A stretch of DNA of 64,000 nucleotides from CAVVJA01 sp963809815 (GCA_963809815.1 CAWELM010000018.1:1-64000); one strand, 5' to 3'. Counted from the first letter of the stretch, positions 27,702 to 36,398 are shown. The notes: a model not told the origin generated them from the sequence alone. Program-made: numbers and translations.

Positions 27702-28979
27702 CTACGTGGTCTCTCCGGTGGGAGTCAGGATGGCTACGCACTCGACGTGGTGCGTCATCGGAAAAGCGTCGAAGGCCCGTAGCTCGGTCAGCCGCCAGCC
27801 GGCGTCGCCTGCCGCCCGAACGTCCCGAGCCAATGTTGCGGGGTCGCACGATACGTAACCGACCGCACGTGACCCGGTAGCGACGATCGCGCGAATCACG
27901 TCGGAGCCGGCACCGGCCCGAGGCGGGTCGAGTACGACCAGATCCGGATCCACGCCGGCAGCTTGCAAGCGCGTAATGGTCGCGGCCGACACCTGGTCGT
28001 GCCAAACCTCGGCCCGGAGCCCCCTGACCGAGCGGAGGTTGCTCCGCGCATCCGCCGCAGCCCGCTGCGATCCTTCGACGGCGACGACCCGGCCGGCTCC
28101 GGCCACTGCCTCGCCGATCAGCACCGCGAACAGCCCCGCGCCGGCATACAGGTCGAGGACGACATCCCCAGGCTGCGGCCGCAATCCGGAGAGAATCGCG
28201 GCGACGAGCGCCGGCGCCGCGCCCGGATGCACCTGCCAGAAACCGCCCGCGTCGACCTCGAAGTCGTGCCCGCCCACGTGATGATGCAGCCGAGCCGCGC
28301 CTTCGAGCACGTCGATGACGTCCGGCGCGCGCCGCCGGCTCGCCGGACGCGAAGGCTTCCGGAAACCGAGCAGGGTCGTCATCCCGTCGCTGCCCTGCGT
28401 TGCGGCGATCTCGTGGTAGCCGGGCCAGGTACGGCGCAGCGCCGGGTGATCACCGACGCCCGCCACGCCGAGCGGGCAGGCGTCCACCGGCTCGACGTCG
28501 TGTGACCGATGCCGACGAAGTCCCAGCTGGCCAACCGCGTCAACGGCGTACACGGTGCGGGTCCGCCAACCCAATAGGCCGTCAGGGAGCTCCTCGACTT
28601 CGCGGAGCAGCGCGGTGACGTCCATCCCGGCGACTCGCTGGAACTGCTCGCGGACGACCCGCGCTTTCAACTCACGTTGAGCCGCGCCAGATGCGTGCTG
28701 CCAGTCGCAGCCACCGCAGCGCGCGGGTCCGGCGTGTGGGCAGGGCGGCGGCACCCGGTCCGGTGACGGCCGGATGATCTCCACTGCATCGGCGCGGGCG
28801 TAGGAGGGGTGCAGCTCGGTGATCACGGCTCCCACCCGCTCCCCAGGCAGGGCGTGTCGCACGAACACAACCTGACTGTCGGGATCATCTCCAACGCGGG
28901 CCACGCAGTGTCCACCGTGCGCCACGGCACCGATCGACAGCTCGAGCTGCTCGCCGACTGCCAGCTCCGGCCCAGCCAT
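27702..28979 (-). CDS. TrmA/RlmD-type RNA (uracil-5-)-methyltransferase
   Basis: The protein has 425 residues. It has an N-terminal TRAM RNA-binding domain (about 1-60) and then cysteines in CPHAGPARCGGCDWQHA that can hold a 4Fe-4S cluster. The Rossmann methyltransferase domain has SAM motif LDLYAGAGLFA, LDPPRAGAG, and the catalytic cysteine in YVSCDPATLARD. The target uridine (tRNA or rRNA) cannot be read from the sequence. I start at MAGPELAVGEQLEL, ten bases after the permease stop; a longer frame overlaps the permease. It corresponds to M. tuberculosis Rv2689c. Confidence 0.92.
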   Translation of the reverse strand: MAGPELAVGEQLELSIGAVAHGGHCVARVGDDPDSQVVFVRHALPGERVGAVITELHPSYARADAVEIIRPSPDRVPPPCPHAGPARCGGCDWQHASGAAQRELKARVVREQFQRVAGMDVTALLREVEELPDGLLGWRTRTVYAVDAVGQLGLRRHRSHDVEPVDACPLGVAGVGDHPALRRTWPGYHEIAATQGSDGMTTLLGFRKPSRPASRRRAPDVIDVLEGAARLHHHVGGHDFEVDAGGFWQVHPGAAPALVAAILSGLRPQPGDVVLDLYAGAGLFAVLIGEAVAGAGRVVAVEGSQRAAADARSNLRSVRGLRAEVWHDQVSAATITRLQAAGVDPDLVVLDPPRAGAGSDVIRAIVATGSRAVGYVSCDPATLARDVRAAGDAGWRLTELRAFDAFPMTHHVECVAILTPTGETT

Positions 28980-28989
28980 GACGATGTCG

Positions 28990-31074
28990 TTACGACCGAG
29001 ATGGAATGCGAGGCTCGTCCGGTTCAGCGGGTCGAGCCGGCGCGGTCGCCGAACTGGCGGCATTGTCGGTGTAGATCGCCGGACCTTGGCCTTGCTGCGG
29101 AAGGTCGGCCCCGGTGCCCAATGCCTCCGAGTCGACCCGCAGCTGGGAGGAGGCAAGCTGCCAGGGCACGCTCGTGACCATCACCCCAGGCTGGAACAGC
29201 AGGCGCGTCTTCAGGCGCAGCGCCGACTGGTTGTGCAGCACGTGCTCCCACCAGTGCCCGACCACGTACTCGGGGATGAACACGCTGACCACATCGTTCG
29301 GCCGTTTCATCCGGAGGTTCCGCACGTAATCGACGATGGGCGTCGTCACCTCGCGAAATGGCGATTCCAGGACGGTGAGCTTCACCGGGAGGTCGCGACG
29401 TTCCCACTCGGCCAGCAGCGCGCGCGTCTCCTCGTCGTCGACGTTGACCGTCAGCGCGGTCAAGGTGTCCGGCCGCGTCGCCCGGGCGTAAGCCAGGGCG
29501 CGCATCGTCGGCTTGTGCAGCTTGGACACCAATACGACGACATGGTTGCGGGAGGGCAGCATCAGCCCGCGCTGATCGACGGTCAACTCCTTGGACACCT
29601 GCGTGTAGTGCCGGTTGATGGCCCGCATAAGCAGGTACAGAATCGGCATCGCAATCAGCACGAGGTATGCACCTTTAGTGAACTTTGTCGCAATGACGAT
29701 GACGAGCACGAGCCCGGCCAGGCTCGCCCCGAACGCGTTGATGGCGCGGGAGCGAACCATCCGGTGCCGCTCGGCGGGGTCACGTTCGGTTCGCAAGGCC
29801 CGGTTCCAGTGCCGGACCATCCCGGTCTGCCCCAGCGTGAACGACGTGAACACGCCGATGATGTAAAGCTGGATCAGGCGCGTGACGTCGGCGTGGTAGA
29901 TCACGATCAGCGCGCCGGCCGCGACCGCGAGCATGAGGATGCCGTTGCTGTATGCCAGTCGGTCCCCCCGCGTGTGCAACTGGCGGGGCAGGTAGCGGTC
30001 CTGGGCGAGGATCGAGCCGAGTAGCGGGAAGCCGTTGAAGGCGGTATTGGCCGCGAGCACCAGAATCAGCGCGGTGGCAGCCTGGATATAGAAGAACCCG
30101 ACCGAGTTCGTGCCGCCGAACACGGCCGCGGCGACCTGGGCGATCACCGTGCGCTGCGGTCGATGCTGGCAGTCGACGAAGCCGACCAGGTCACACGGGT
30201 TCTCGGCCACGTGCACGTCCGAAATGAGGGCCAGGGCGGTGATTCCGGCGAACATCGTGGTGGCTATCGCACCCATCATCGACAACGTGATCTGGGCATT
30301 GCGGGCCTTCGGCGGCCGGAAGGCCGGCACACCGTTCGCGATCGCCTCGACGCCGGTCAACGCGGTACAGCCAGACGAGAAGGCCCGCAGCGCCAGAAAG
30401 CACAGCGCGAGGAACCCGAGTGCTCCGTAGCCCGGATGCGGCTCCACACCGTAGTGCGCGCTCTCGGCAACCGGCGCGTCGCCGAGCGCGACTCGGACCA
30501 GCCCGGTGCCGATCATGATGAACACCCCGGCCGCGAACAGGTAGGTGGGTGCCGCGAACGCAATGCCGGCCTCGCGGAGGCCTCGTAGGTTCACCGCGGC
30601 AAGCAGCACCACGAAACCGAGTGCTAGCCACACTCGAGCACCGTGCAGCGACGGAATGGCGGAGATGATGTTGTCGACGCCCGCGGAGACCGACACCGCG
30701 ACCGTCATGACGTAGTCGACGAGCAAGGCGCTGGCAACGACGACACCGGCGCGCCGGCCGATGTTCCGGCTGGCCACCTCGTAGTCGCCGCCGCCCGTCG
30801 GATAGGCACGGACCAGCTGCCGGTAGGACGCGACGACCGCGATCATCAACACGATGACTGCGGTCGCCACCCATGGCGCCAGGAACAGATAGGCCGTACC
30901 ACCGAACGCCAGCACCAGCAGAATCTCTTGCGTCGCATAGGCGACGCTCGACAGCGCGTCGCTCGCGAAGATCGGCAGCGCCAGGCGTTTGGGAAGCAAC
31001 ACATGGCCAGCCCGATCCGAGCGCATCGGGCTGCCGATGATGAGTCGCTTGGCGACCCTCGTGACGACGCTCAC
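28990..31074 (-). CDS. APC-superfamily permease (KUP/amino-acid transporter-like)
   Basis: The protein has 694 residues with about 12 membrane helices in the first 480 and a long cytosolic C-terminal domain. The opening LLPKRLALPIFASDALSSVA is the conserved first-helix region of this actinobacterial permease group (M. tuberculosis Rv2690c). I start at the GTG of VSVVTRVAKRLIIGSP, which aligns with that protein; upstream in-frame codons are Arg-rich. It is divergent from ceoB-ceoC. That pairing with potassium-channel regulators suggests a potassium or cation transporter, but annotation as an amino-acid permease is also defensible. Confidence 0.88.
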   Translation of the reverse strand: MSVVTRVAKRLIIGSPMRSDRAGHVLLPKRLALPIFASDALSSVAYATQEILLVLAFGGTAYLFLAPWVATAVIVLMIAVVASYRQLVRAYPTGGGDYEVASRNIGRRAGVVVASALLVDYVMTVAVSVSAGVDNIISAIPSLHGARVWLALGFVVLLAAVNLRGLREAGIAFAAPTYLFAAGVFIMIGTGLVRVALGDAPVAESAHYGVEPHPGYGALGFLALCFLALRAFSSGCTALTGVEAIANGVPAFRPPKARNAQITLSMMGAIATTMFAGITALALISDVHVAENPCDLVGFVDCQHRPQRTVIAQVAAAVFGGTNSVGFFYIQAATALILVLAANTAFNGFPLLGSILAQDRYLPRQLHTRGDRLAYSNGILMLAVAAGALIVIYHADVTRLIQLYIIGVFTSFTLGQTGMVRHWNRALRTERDPAERHRMVRSRAINAFGASLAGLVLVIVIATKFTKGAYLVLIAMPILYLLMRAINRHYTQVSKELTVDQRGLMLPSRNHVVVLVSKLHKPTMRALAYARATRPDTLTALTVNVDDEETRALLAEWERRDLPVKLTVLESPFREVTTPIVDYVRNLRMKRPNDVVSVFIPEYVVGHWWEHVLHNQSALRLKTRLLFQPGVMVTSVPWQLASSQLRVDSEALGTGADLPQQGQGPAIYTDNAASSATAPARPAEPDEPRIPSRS

Positions 31075-31250
31075 TCGCCGCAGAATACGTCTCCGCGCGC
31101 CGGAATCGCTTACTCGCGCAGTTCGCGCGAGCCCTGTGGTGCGTGCCGGTTCACGCCGGCGTTGTGTAGCGTCGCGAACGCGGGAGTTTGCGAGCCGGAC
31201 GTCGCCGTTCGCCACGGACTCGTCGTGCTCCAGGAGAGGAGATGTGCCCC

Positions 31251-31916
31251 GTGCACGTCGTCATCATGGGGTGTGGACGGGTCGGATCATCGTTGGCCCA
31301 CCACCTGGAGCGGCTCGAGCAGAGCGTGGCTGTCATCGACATGGATCCCAGCGCCTTCCGCCGTCTGGGCGACCACTTCCAGGGCCGCACGGTCACCGGA
31401 CTCGGTTTCGACCGCAGCACGCTGGTCGCGGCCGGCGTCGAGGAGGCGGACGCCTTCGCCGCGGTGAGCAGCGGCGACAACTCGAACATCATCGCGGCCC
31501 GGGTAGCGCGGGAGACGTTCGGCGTGCAGAAGGTGATCGCGCGCATCTACGATTCCAAACGAGCCGAGGTCTACGAGCGGCTCGGCATCCCCACAGTTGC
31601 CACGGTCCCCTGGACGGCAAGTCGCCTGCTCAAGAGCGTTCTCGGCGAATCGACGGCCGAGGCCTGGCGCGATCCTTCAGGTGCAATCGTGATGCTTCAG
31701 GTCTCTCCGCACGAGGGCTGGGTGGGGCACAAGCTGTCGGAGTTCGAGGCCGCGACCAGCTCCCGGGTCGGGCTCATCACCCGGTTCGGAGTGGGCGAGC
31801 TGCCAACGGTTTCTACGTTGATCCAGGCGGGCGACACGATTCACGTCCTGACGACCGATGCGCGCACACCGTTGCTTCGTGACGTCGCAAGCACGTCGCC
31901 CGAGGGAGGACCCTGA
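31251..31916 (+). CDS. ceoB: TrkA-type potassium uptake regulator, first subunit
   Basis: The protein has 221 residues. The RCK_N domain starts HVVIMGCGRVGSSLAHHLE (NAD-binding GxGxxG) and an RCK_C domain begins near residue 135. SSGDNSNIIAARVARETFGV and ARIYDSKRAEVYERLG are conserved. It acts as a cytosolic gating subunit of Trk/Ktr-like channels. GTG at 31251 fits family N-termini and has GGAG upstream; ATG at 31242 is an alternative. It overlaps ceoC as TGATG. Confidence 0.93.
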   Translation: MHVVIMGCGRVGSSLAHHLERLEQSVAVIDMDPSAFRRLGDHFQGRTVTGLGFDRSTLVAAGVEEADAFAAVSSGDNSNIIAARVARETFGVQKVIARIYDSKRAEVYERLGIPTVATVPWTASRLLKSVLGESTAEAWRDPSGAIVMLQVSPHEGWVGHKLSEFEAATSSRVGLITRFGVGELPTVSTLIQAGDTIHVLTTDARTPLLRDVASTSPEGGP

Positions 31917-32572
31917 TGCGCGTCGCCATCGCCGGAGCCGGCGCAGTCGGCCGATCGATCGCTCAAGAATTACTGGGCAACGGCCACGACGTACTGCTCA
32001 TCGACAAGGACCCGGCCAAGGTCGGCGTCAAGGAGCTGGCAGACGCGGAGTGGCTGCTCGGCGACGCGTGCGAGCTGGAGAACCTCGAGAACGCCAAGCT
32101 CGAGGAGTTCGAGGTGGTCATCGGCGCGACCGGCGACGACAAGGTGAACCTCGTGGTGTCGTTGCTTGCGAAGACCGAGTTCTCGGTGCGCCGAGTGGTA
32201 GCCCGGATCAATCACCCCGGCAACGAGTGGTTGTTCACCGAGGCCTGGGGCGTCGACGTCGCCGTCTCGACTCCCCGGGTACTCGCGGCGCTCGTCGAGG
32301 AAGCGGTCGAGGTCGGTGATATCGTCCGCCTCTTCACGTTCCGCCAGGGTCAGGCCAACCTGATCGAGGTGACCTTGCCCGAAGGTGCCCTGTGTGCCGG
32401 CGCCCCGGTTCGCGACCTGTTGCTACCCGACGATTCGGCGCTGGTGGCGATCGTTCGCGACCAGCGCGTCATCGCGCCCACTCCCGAGGAGCCGCTCGAA
32501 CCCGGCGACGAGTTGCTCTTCGTCGCGCTGCCGGAAGCCGAAGCGGCGATCCGCCACGTGGTGATTCGGTGA
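31916..32572 (+). CDS. ceoC: TrkA-type potassium uptake regulator, second subunit
   Basis: The protein has 218 residues. It begins MRVAIAGAGAVGRSIAQELL, followed by the acidic end of the second strand (DVLLIDKDPAKV), as expected for NAD(H) binding. ARINHPGNEWLFTEAWGVDV and a C-terminal RCK_C domain complete it. The one-base overlap with ceoB indicates coupled synthesis of equal amounts. No membrane pore subunit is adjacent except the divergent permease. It ends 14 bases before the convergent DUF3159 gene. Confidence 0.93.
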   Translation: MRVAIAGAGAVGRSIAQELLGNGHDVLLIDKDPAKVGVKELADAEWLLGDACELENLENAKLEEFEVVIGATGDDKVNLVVSLLAKTEFSVRRVVARINHPGNEWLFTEAWGVDVAVSTPRVLAALVEEAVEVGDIVRLFTFRQGQANLIEVTLPEGALCAGAPVRDLLLPDDSALVAIVRDQRVIAPTPEEPLEPGDELLFVALPEAEAAIRHVVIR

Positions 32573-32585
32573 GAGCCTGCAGCCC

Positions 32586-33269
32586 TCAGGTTTGTTCTGG
32601 TTCGGGTTGCGCGAGCTGCCGGCGAGCGCGCGTGACCACCCAGAAGGCGAACATCAGCGCCAGCAGGAATAGCGGGTAGCCCATCGCAATTCGCGCGACG
32701 GCGAGCCAGCCGGTTGCATCTTCGCGGAACAACGCGGTTTGCACGACACCACGAGCAAGGAACACGACCAAGCCGCCAGCGGTCGCCAACGCGTAGGCGC
32801 GCAGCAGTGGCGGCTGCCGATACCAAGGTCCGGCACCGCCGGGGCTCGGATCCAGGAACTCCCAGACGACCCCGACGATCGGACGCCGTACGATCAACGA
32901 CCCAGCGAACGCCGCGGCGTACGCGAAGCTGGTCCAGATGCCCCACAGGAAGTAGCCGCGGGCCTGTCCGGTGCCGCCCGCGATGAGCGAGGCGATGACC
33001 ACGCCGATCAACCCGGTGATGGCTTGCTGGACGGGTTGCTTGCGCAGCATTCGGTAGATGGCGAGGAGGACGGCGGACGCGATGGCCGCCACAATCGCCG
33101 GACGCAGTCCAGCGAGGGCGTTCACCACCACGAAGACCACGGTCGGAATCGCAGTGATCACCGTGCCGGACCAGCCACCCAGACTGGTCAGAAGTTGCTG
33201 CCGGTATTGCTCCCGATAGGAACCTCGGCCAGCCGGCTCCGTCGATCCGTCGTCGGCCGGATCGGTCAC
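32586..33269 (-). CDS. DUF3159 membrane protein
   Basis: The protein has 227 residues and five or six membrane helices (for example TVVFVVVNALAGLRPAIVAA and LATAGGLVVFLARGVVQTAL). DUF3159 is uncharacterised and actinobacterial; M. tuberculosis Rv2693c sits at the same place. Family landmarks GGWSGTVITAIPTVVF near the N-terminus and WTSFAYAAAFAGSLIVRRPI are present. The GTG at 33269 overlaps the OB-fold stop as GTGA; a start at 33293 would overlap more deeply and is unlikely. Confidence 0.9.
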   Translation of the reverse strand: MTDPADDGSTEPAGRGSYREQYRQQLLTSLGGWSGTVITAIPTVVFVVVNALAGLRPAIVAAIASAVLLAIYRMLRKQPVQQAITGLIGVVIASLIAGGTGQARGYFLWGIWTSFAYAAAFAGSLIVRRPIVGVVWEFLDPSPGGAGPWYRQPPLLRAYALATAGGLVVFLARGVVQTALFREDATGWLAVARIAMGYPLFLLALMFAFWVVTRARRQLAQPEPEQT

Positions 33270-33625
33270 GATCGTCCGCGCAGTTCGTACCACGGGTTGT
33301 AGATCGCGAGGCGGTCGTCATGAACTCCGACACGACCACGGGCGAACACGGTTCGCCCCGGCTCGAGACCAGCGATCCGCCGGCGTCCCAACCAGACGAG
33401 GTCGATGCAGGCCGAGCCATCGAACAACTCGGCCGTGAACGTCGGCACCGTTTCCCTCGGCGTGTATTGGACGGCCCGCAGCCGTCCGGTGACGAGGGCA
33501 AGGTCGCCCCGGGACAGGCTGCCGATCGGTACCGCCGCGCACTGCTCGACGTCGGTCATCAGTTCGGCGGCGTCCAGCGTCTGCAGATCGGCCGTGAGTC
33601 GGCGTAGCAGCGAGAGGCGTCCCAC
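33266..33625 (-). CDS. OB-fold nucleic-acid-binding protein
   Basis: The protein has 119 residues. It contains LVTGRLRAVQYTPRETVPTF and TAELFDGSACIDLVWLGRR, the first strands of a small OB fold like the anticodon-binding/RecG-type tRNA_anti domain, ending YNPWYEL. It matches M. tuberculosis Rv2694c by position. The start is GTG at 33625 without a strong ribosome binding site. It is coupled to DUF3159 by a GTGA overlap. Nucleic-acid binding is inferred from fold only. Confidence 0.85.
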   Translation of the reverse strand: MGRLSLLRRLTADLQTLDAAELMTDVEQCAAVPIGSLSRGDLALVTGRLRAVQYTPRETVPTFTAELFDGSACIDLVWLGRRRIAGLEPGRTVFARGRVGVHDDRLAIYNPWYELRGRS

Positions 33626-33673
33626 GGCTTCAGGGTAGCCCGGCTGCGCCCGAGCGCTCAGGTTTCGTTCCCC

Positions 33674-34333
33674 TCAGCTGTCGGCCGGCGAGGGCTGTCC
33701 GGCCCCGAGCTGATCGGCGGCCTCCTTGGGCAGCTGGAGCGGAACCGGCTCCCGGACTGGCAGTGGCTCGCTGCCGCGAACGACGACGATGGCGCGCAAG
33801 GCATCCTCGAACGGTGCCGCCTTCGTGGCGTTCACGGCAATCGACCCCACCAGCATCGCGCGCAGGAACCAGCGCGGACCGTCGATTCCGACGAACCGAA
33901 CTGGCATCGAGCCCTCGGGTCCTTTGAGCGTTCCTCGAAGCTCCGTGCCGAACGGACCCTCGGGCTCGTCCGCGGTTGATCCGCCTTGGGAGGCGAGCGA
34001 CTGCCTGATCTCGTCCCGCACGTCGTCCCAGATTCCTTCGTTGCGAGGAGCCGCGAACACGCCGAGCTGCATTTGGCCATCGGCGCTGGCGAGGGTCGCC
34101 GAGACGACCTGCTGCGCCTCGTTGACGTCGAGCCGAAGATCGATACCTTGCCAGACAGGCACGTGCAGTGCGCCGAGATCCACGCGGGGCTGATTGTCGT
34201 CTGGCATATCGCGCACGTCGTACGGCCCGGTCGTTGGTTCGGGGTTGTCGCGTTGGCGCACCTCCCAGGGCGGAGTCGCGTCGATCTTTGACCGGTCCGT
34301 TGCCTTTTCGCGGCGTCGCCAAGGCGGCGCCAT
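33674..34333 (-). CDS. DUF3710 family protein
   Basis: The protein has 219 residues. DUF3710 is an uncharacterised actinobacterial family always near dut (M. tuberculosis Rv2696c). Recognisable parts: GPYDVRDMPDDNQPRVDLGA, EGPFGTELRG, VRFVGIDGPRWFLRAMLVG and REPVPLQLP. The N-terminus is basic and charged. The ATG at 34333 overlaps the dut stop as TGATG, so expression follows dut; a GTG one codon earlier is possible. Confidence 0.9.
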   Translation of the reverse strand: MAPPWRRREKATDRSKIDATPPWEVRQRDNPEPTTGPYDVRDMPDDNQPRVDLGALHVPVWQGIDLRLDVNEAQQVVSATLASADGQMQLGVFAAPRNEGIWDDVRDEIRQSLASQGGSTADEPEGPFGTELRGTLKGPEGSMPVRFVGIDGPRWFLRAMLVGSIAVNATKAAPFEDALRAIVVVRGSEPLPVREPVPLQLPKEAADQLGAGQPSPADS

Positions 34334-34830
34334 CACACACCTCTATCGGTGAGCAGCGCCGCGGCTCCCCCAGTGGACCCATACCCGCCGATGCCCCGGT
34401 CGGAGGTTGGCAGCTCGGCAACCTCGACGAACCGAGCCTGCTCGACGCGCTGGATGACCAGCTGAGCAATCCGATCACCTCGGCGCAGCTCGAGCGGCGT
34501 CACTGGGTCGTGGTTGACGGCGATGACCTTGATCTCGCCTCGGTATCCGGAATCCACCGTGCCGGGGGAGTTCAGCAACGCCAGTCCGGCGCGAGCTGCG
34601 AGCCCGGATCGCGGATGCACGAAGGCCGCGTATCCATCGGGTAGGGCGACGGCGACGCCCGTGGGTAGGACCGCGCGTTCACCCGGTCCGAGCACTACGT
34701 CGATCGTCGTCACAATGTCCGCCCCGGCATCGCCGGGCAGTGCGTACGCGGGCAGCGGGGCCTCAGGATCAAGCCGTTGGACGAGCACCTGCAGGCCGTC
34801 CCCCCAGGCGCTGACTGGCGAGGTCGTCAC
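34333..34830 (-). CDS. dut: Deoxyuridine 5'-triphosphate nucleotidohydrolase
   Basis: The protein has 165 residues. It hydrolyses dUTP to dUMP, keeping uracil out of DNA. Trimeric dUTPase motifs are all visible: DAGADI (1), HPRSGLAARAG (2), NSPGTVDSGYRGEI with the catalytic Asp (3), GDRIAQLV (4) and RGIGGYGSTGG (5, with Tyr for the usual Phe). The start is GTG at 34830; a TTG three codons earlier is possible. The family usually begins nearer LQVLVQRLDPEAPLP, so about ten extra residues are present. The divergent upstream region is filled by a tandem repeat. Confidence 0.95.
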   Translation of the reverse strand: MTTSPVSAWGDGLQVLVQRLDPEAPLPAYALPGDAGADIVTTIDVVLGPGERAVLPTGVAVALPDGYAAFVHPRSGLAARAGLALLNSPGTVDSGYRGEIKVIAVNHDPVTPLELRRGDRIAQLVIQRVEQARFVEVAELPTSDRGIGGYGSTGGAAALLTDRGV

Positions 34831-34856
34831 GACGCGCAACGCTACCCTGGGTCAGT

Positions 34857-35145
34857 GAGCGAGCATCGCAGCGAGCGTCAGCGAGCGAGGAGCGCAGCGA
34901 ACGAGGCGATGAGCGCTCGCGCGAAGAGCCAGTCAGATCCAAACAGCAGCGAGCATCGCAGCGAGCGTCAGCGAGCGAGGAGCGCAGCGAACGAGGCGAT
35001 GAGCGCTCGCGCGAAGAGCCAGTCAGATCCAAACAGCAGCGAGCGTCAGCGAGCGAGGAGCGCAGCGAACGAGGCGATGAGCGCTCGCGCGAAGAGCCAG
35101 TCAGATCCAAACAGCAGCGAGCATCGGCGAGCGAGGAGCGAAGCG
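34857..35145. repeat. Tandem repeat of a 90-bp unit in the dut/DUF3093 intergenic region
   Basis: A 90-bp unit at 34861-34950 is repeated exactly at 34951-35040. A third copy at 35041-35118 lacks the first 12 bases (78 bp), and a degenerate partial copy follows to about 35145. All unit lengths are multiples of three and the array is open in more than one frame on both strands. Inside each unit, short GAGCGAGGAGCGCAGCGA-like words repeat. It occupies nearly the whole 346-base gap between dut and the DUF3093 gene, where two divergent promoters are expected. Confidence 0.95.
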
Positions 35146-35176
35146 GAATCGCGCGCGTGGCGGGATTAACCGGGCG

Positions 35177-35629
35177 GTGGAGGTGATTCGGTACCGCGAG
35201 CGGCTTCGCACTCCGTGGTGGTGGTACCCGATCGGAATCGGCGTCGCCTCTCTGCTGGCGGGGGAGTTCCACATTTCGGGCTTGCCGCTGACCGACTGGA
35301 TTCCGTTCGGCGTGCTGGTCCCGGCCGCCATATTGATCATCTGGGCACTCGGCCGCAGCGAGCTGGCAATCAGCGACGAGGAGCTGCGCATCCGAGGAGC
35401 TCATATCTCCTTGCGCTACATCAGCGGGGCGGTCGCGCTCGATGCAAATACCTTGCGTCGCGTCGTCGGACGGGAAGGCGATCCGCAAGCGTTCGTCTCG
35501 ATCCGACCTTGGATCGGCCCCGGCGTACAGCTATGGCTAGACGACGCCGACGATCCGACTCCGTACTGGGTCGTCAGCACACGCCAGCCAGCTCGCGTCG
35601 TCGGGTTGATCCGCGAACTCATCGCCTAA
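35177..35629 (+). CDS. DUF3093 membrane protein
   Basis: The protein has 150 residues with two N-terminal membrane helices (about 14-30 and 40-60) followed by a soluble PH-like domain (ELAISDEELRIRGAHISLRY to YWVVSTRQPARVVGLIREL). It matches M. tuberculosis Rv2698 in place. YRERLRTPWWWYPIGIG is the family opening. GTG at 35177 is used; GGGCGG directly before it is a poor ribosome binding site. Its promoter must lie in or beside the tandem repeat. Confidence 0.9.
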   Translation: MEVIRYRERLRTPWWWYPIGIGVASLLAGEFHISGLPLTDWIPFGVLVPAAILIIWALGRSELAISDEELRIRGAHISLRYISGAVALDANTLRRVVGREGDPQAFVSIRPWIGPGVQLWLDDADDPTPYWVVSTRQPARVVGLIRELIA

Positions 35630-35670
35630 TCCGCGGAGTCAGACACTCCGTTGTGACGTAAACCAACGGT

Positions 35671-35692
35671 GGGCGCCGGAGACCCGGCGCCT
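35671..35692. terminator. Bidirectional hairpin between DUF3093 and DUF4193 genes
   Basis: GGCGCCGG-AGAC-CCGGCGCC forms a perfect 8-bp GC stem with a four-base loop, in the gap between two convergent genes. There is no U-tract, which is usual for actinobacterial terminators. Confidence 0.65.
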
Positions 35693-35732
35693 CGCCATTT
35701 CGGATTGGGAGCCGCCCCCATTGGCGCGGGCT

Positions 35733-36041
35733 CTAGGCGCAATCCCTGCAGATGTACTGCCCGTTGCGCTCGCGCGCGAGTCGACTCCGGTGATGCACCA
35801 GGAAACAAACAGAACAAGTGAACTCGTCGTCCTGCTTGGGCAGCACTCGTACGGTGAGCTCCTCACCGGACAAGCTGGATAGATCAGCTCCGGGCAACTC
35901 TAACGACTCGGCGAGCTCAGTCTCGTCGACATCGATCGACCCGGACTGTGCCTCGGCGCGGCGTGCCTTGAGCTCTTCGAGCGAGTCCTCGCTGAGCTCG
36001 TCCACGTCGCCGCGACGGGGGGCGTCGTAATCGGTGGCCAT
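35733..36041 (-). CDS. DUF4193 zinc-ribbon-like protein
   Basis: The protein has 102 residues. The N-terminal two-thirds are acidic (DVDELSEDSLEELKARRAEA), and a C-terminal zinc site is made of Cys76/Cys79 (CSVC) and Cys98/Cys101 (CRDC). It matches M. tuberculosis Rv2699c. The family is universal in actinobacteria and uncharacterised; an acidic domain with a zinc knuckle suggests protein contact, perhaps with the transcription machinery (inference). AGGAG lies about 12 bases upstream of the ATG. Confidence 0.93.
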   Translation of the reverse strand: MATDYDAPRRGDVDELSEDSLEELKARRAEAQSGSIDVDETELAESLELPGADLSSLSGEELTVRVLPKQDDEFTCSVCFLVHHRSRLARERNGQYICRDCA

Positions 36042-36398
36042 TGGCCCTCAACTCCTACTCGGAACGCTTTGCGAATGGTGTGCTAGATCGTTGAATACGT
36101 CATTCGAATCACATCCGTCTCTCAGCCAGACCGGCTCATCGACGTCTGCGGCGTTGCAACGCATGACTGCCCTGTTTTGTGCCCCGAATCGCGGGGTCGG
36201 CGGACAAATCTTCGATAGCGCGACCGACGTCCACGAGGTGGGATCGGCAAACCTACACCGTTCGGGTTACCAAAGGGGGTAAGGGCACGCCTGCGCGTCG
36301 TCCCAACCGTCGCGAGTTACGCTCTCCGACACCTGGCCATGCCACGACCGCCCGACAGCGGCCGGTGTGTCTGCCGAATAAACCTTGGAGTCGACATC
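36042..36398. other. Divergent promoter region, DUF4193 / cei
   Basis: No gene is seen in these 357 bases. It is AT-richer than its surroundings between 36060 and 36130 and must carry the promoters of the two divergent genes. A short inverted repeat lies at 36182-36196 (CCCCGAATCGCGGGG). I cannot assign -10/-35 boxes reliably. Confidence 0.45.

Noticed and set aside
33339..33358. LexA-type SOS box
   Set aside because: GGCGAAC-ACG-GTTCGCC is palindromic but has a three-base rather than four-base centre and lies inside the OB-fold coding region.
34857..35145. CRISPR array
   Set aside because: The repeats are directly contiguous 90-bp units with no unique spacers and no cas genes nearby.
34769..35488. 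Long repeat-containing reading frames on both strands as protein genes
   Set aside because: They overlap dut and DUF3093, are Ser/Arg-rich, and are open only because the repeat unit is a multiple of three in a GC-rich sequence.
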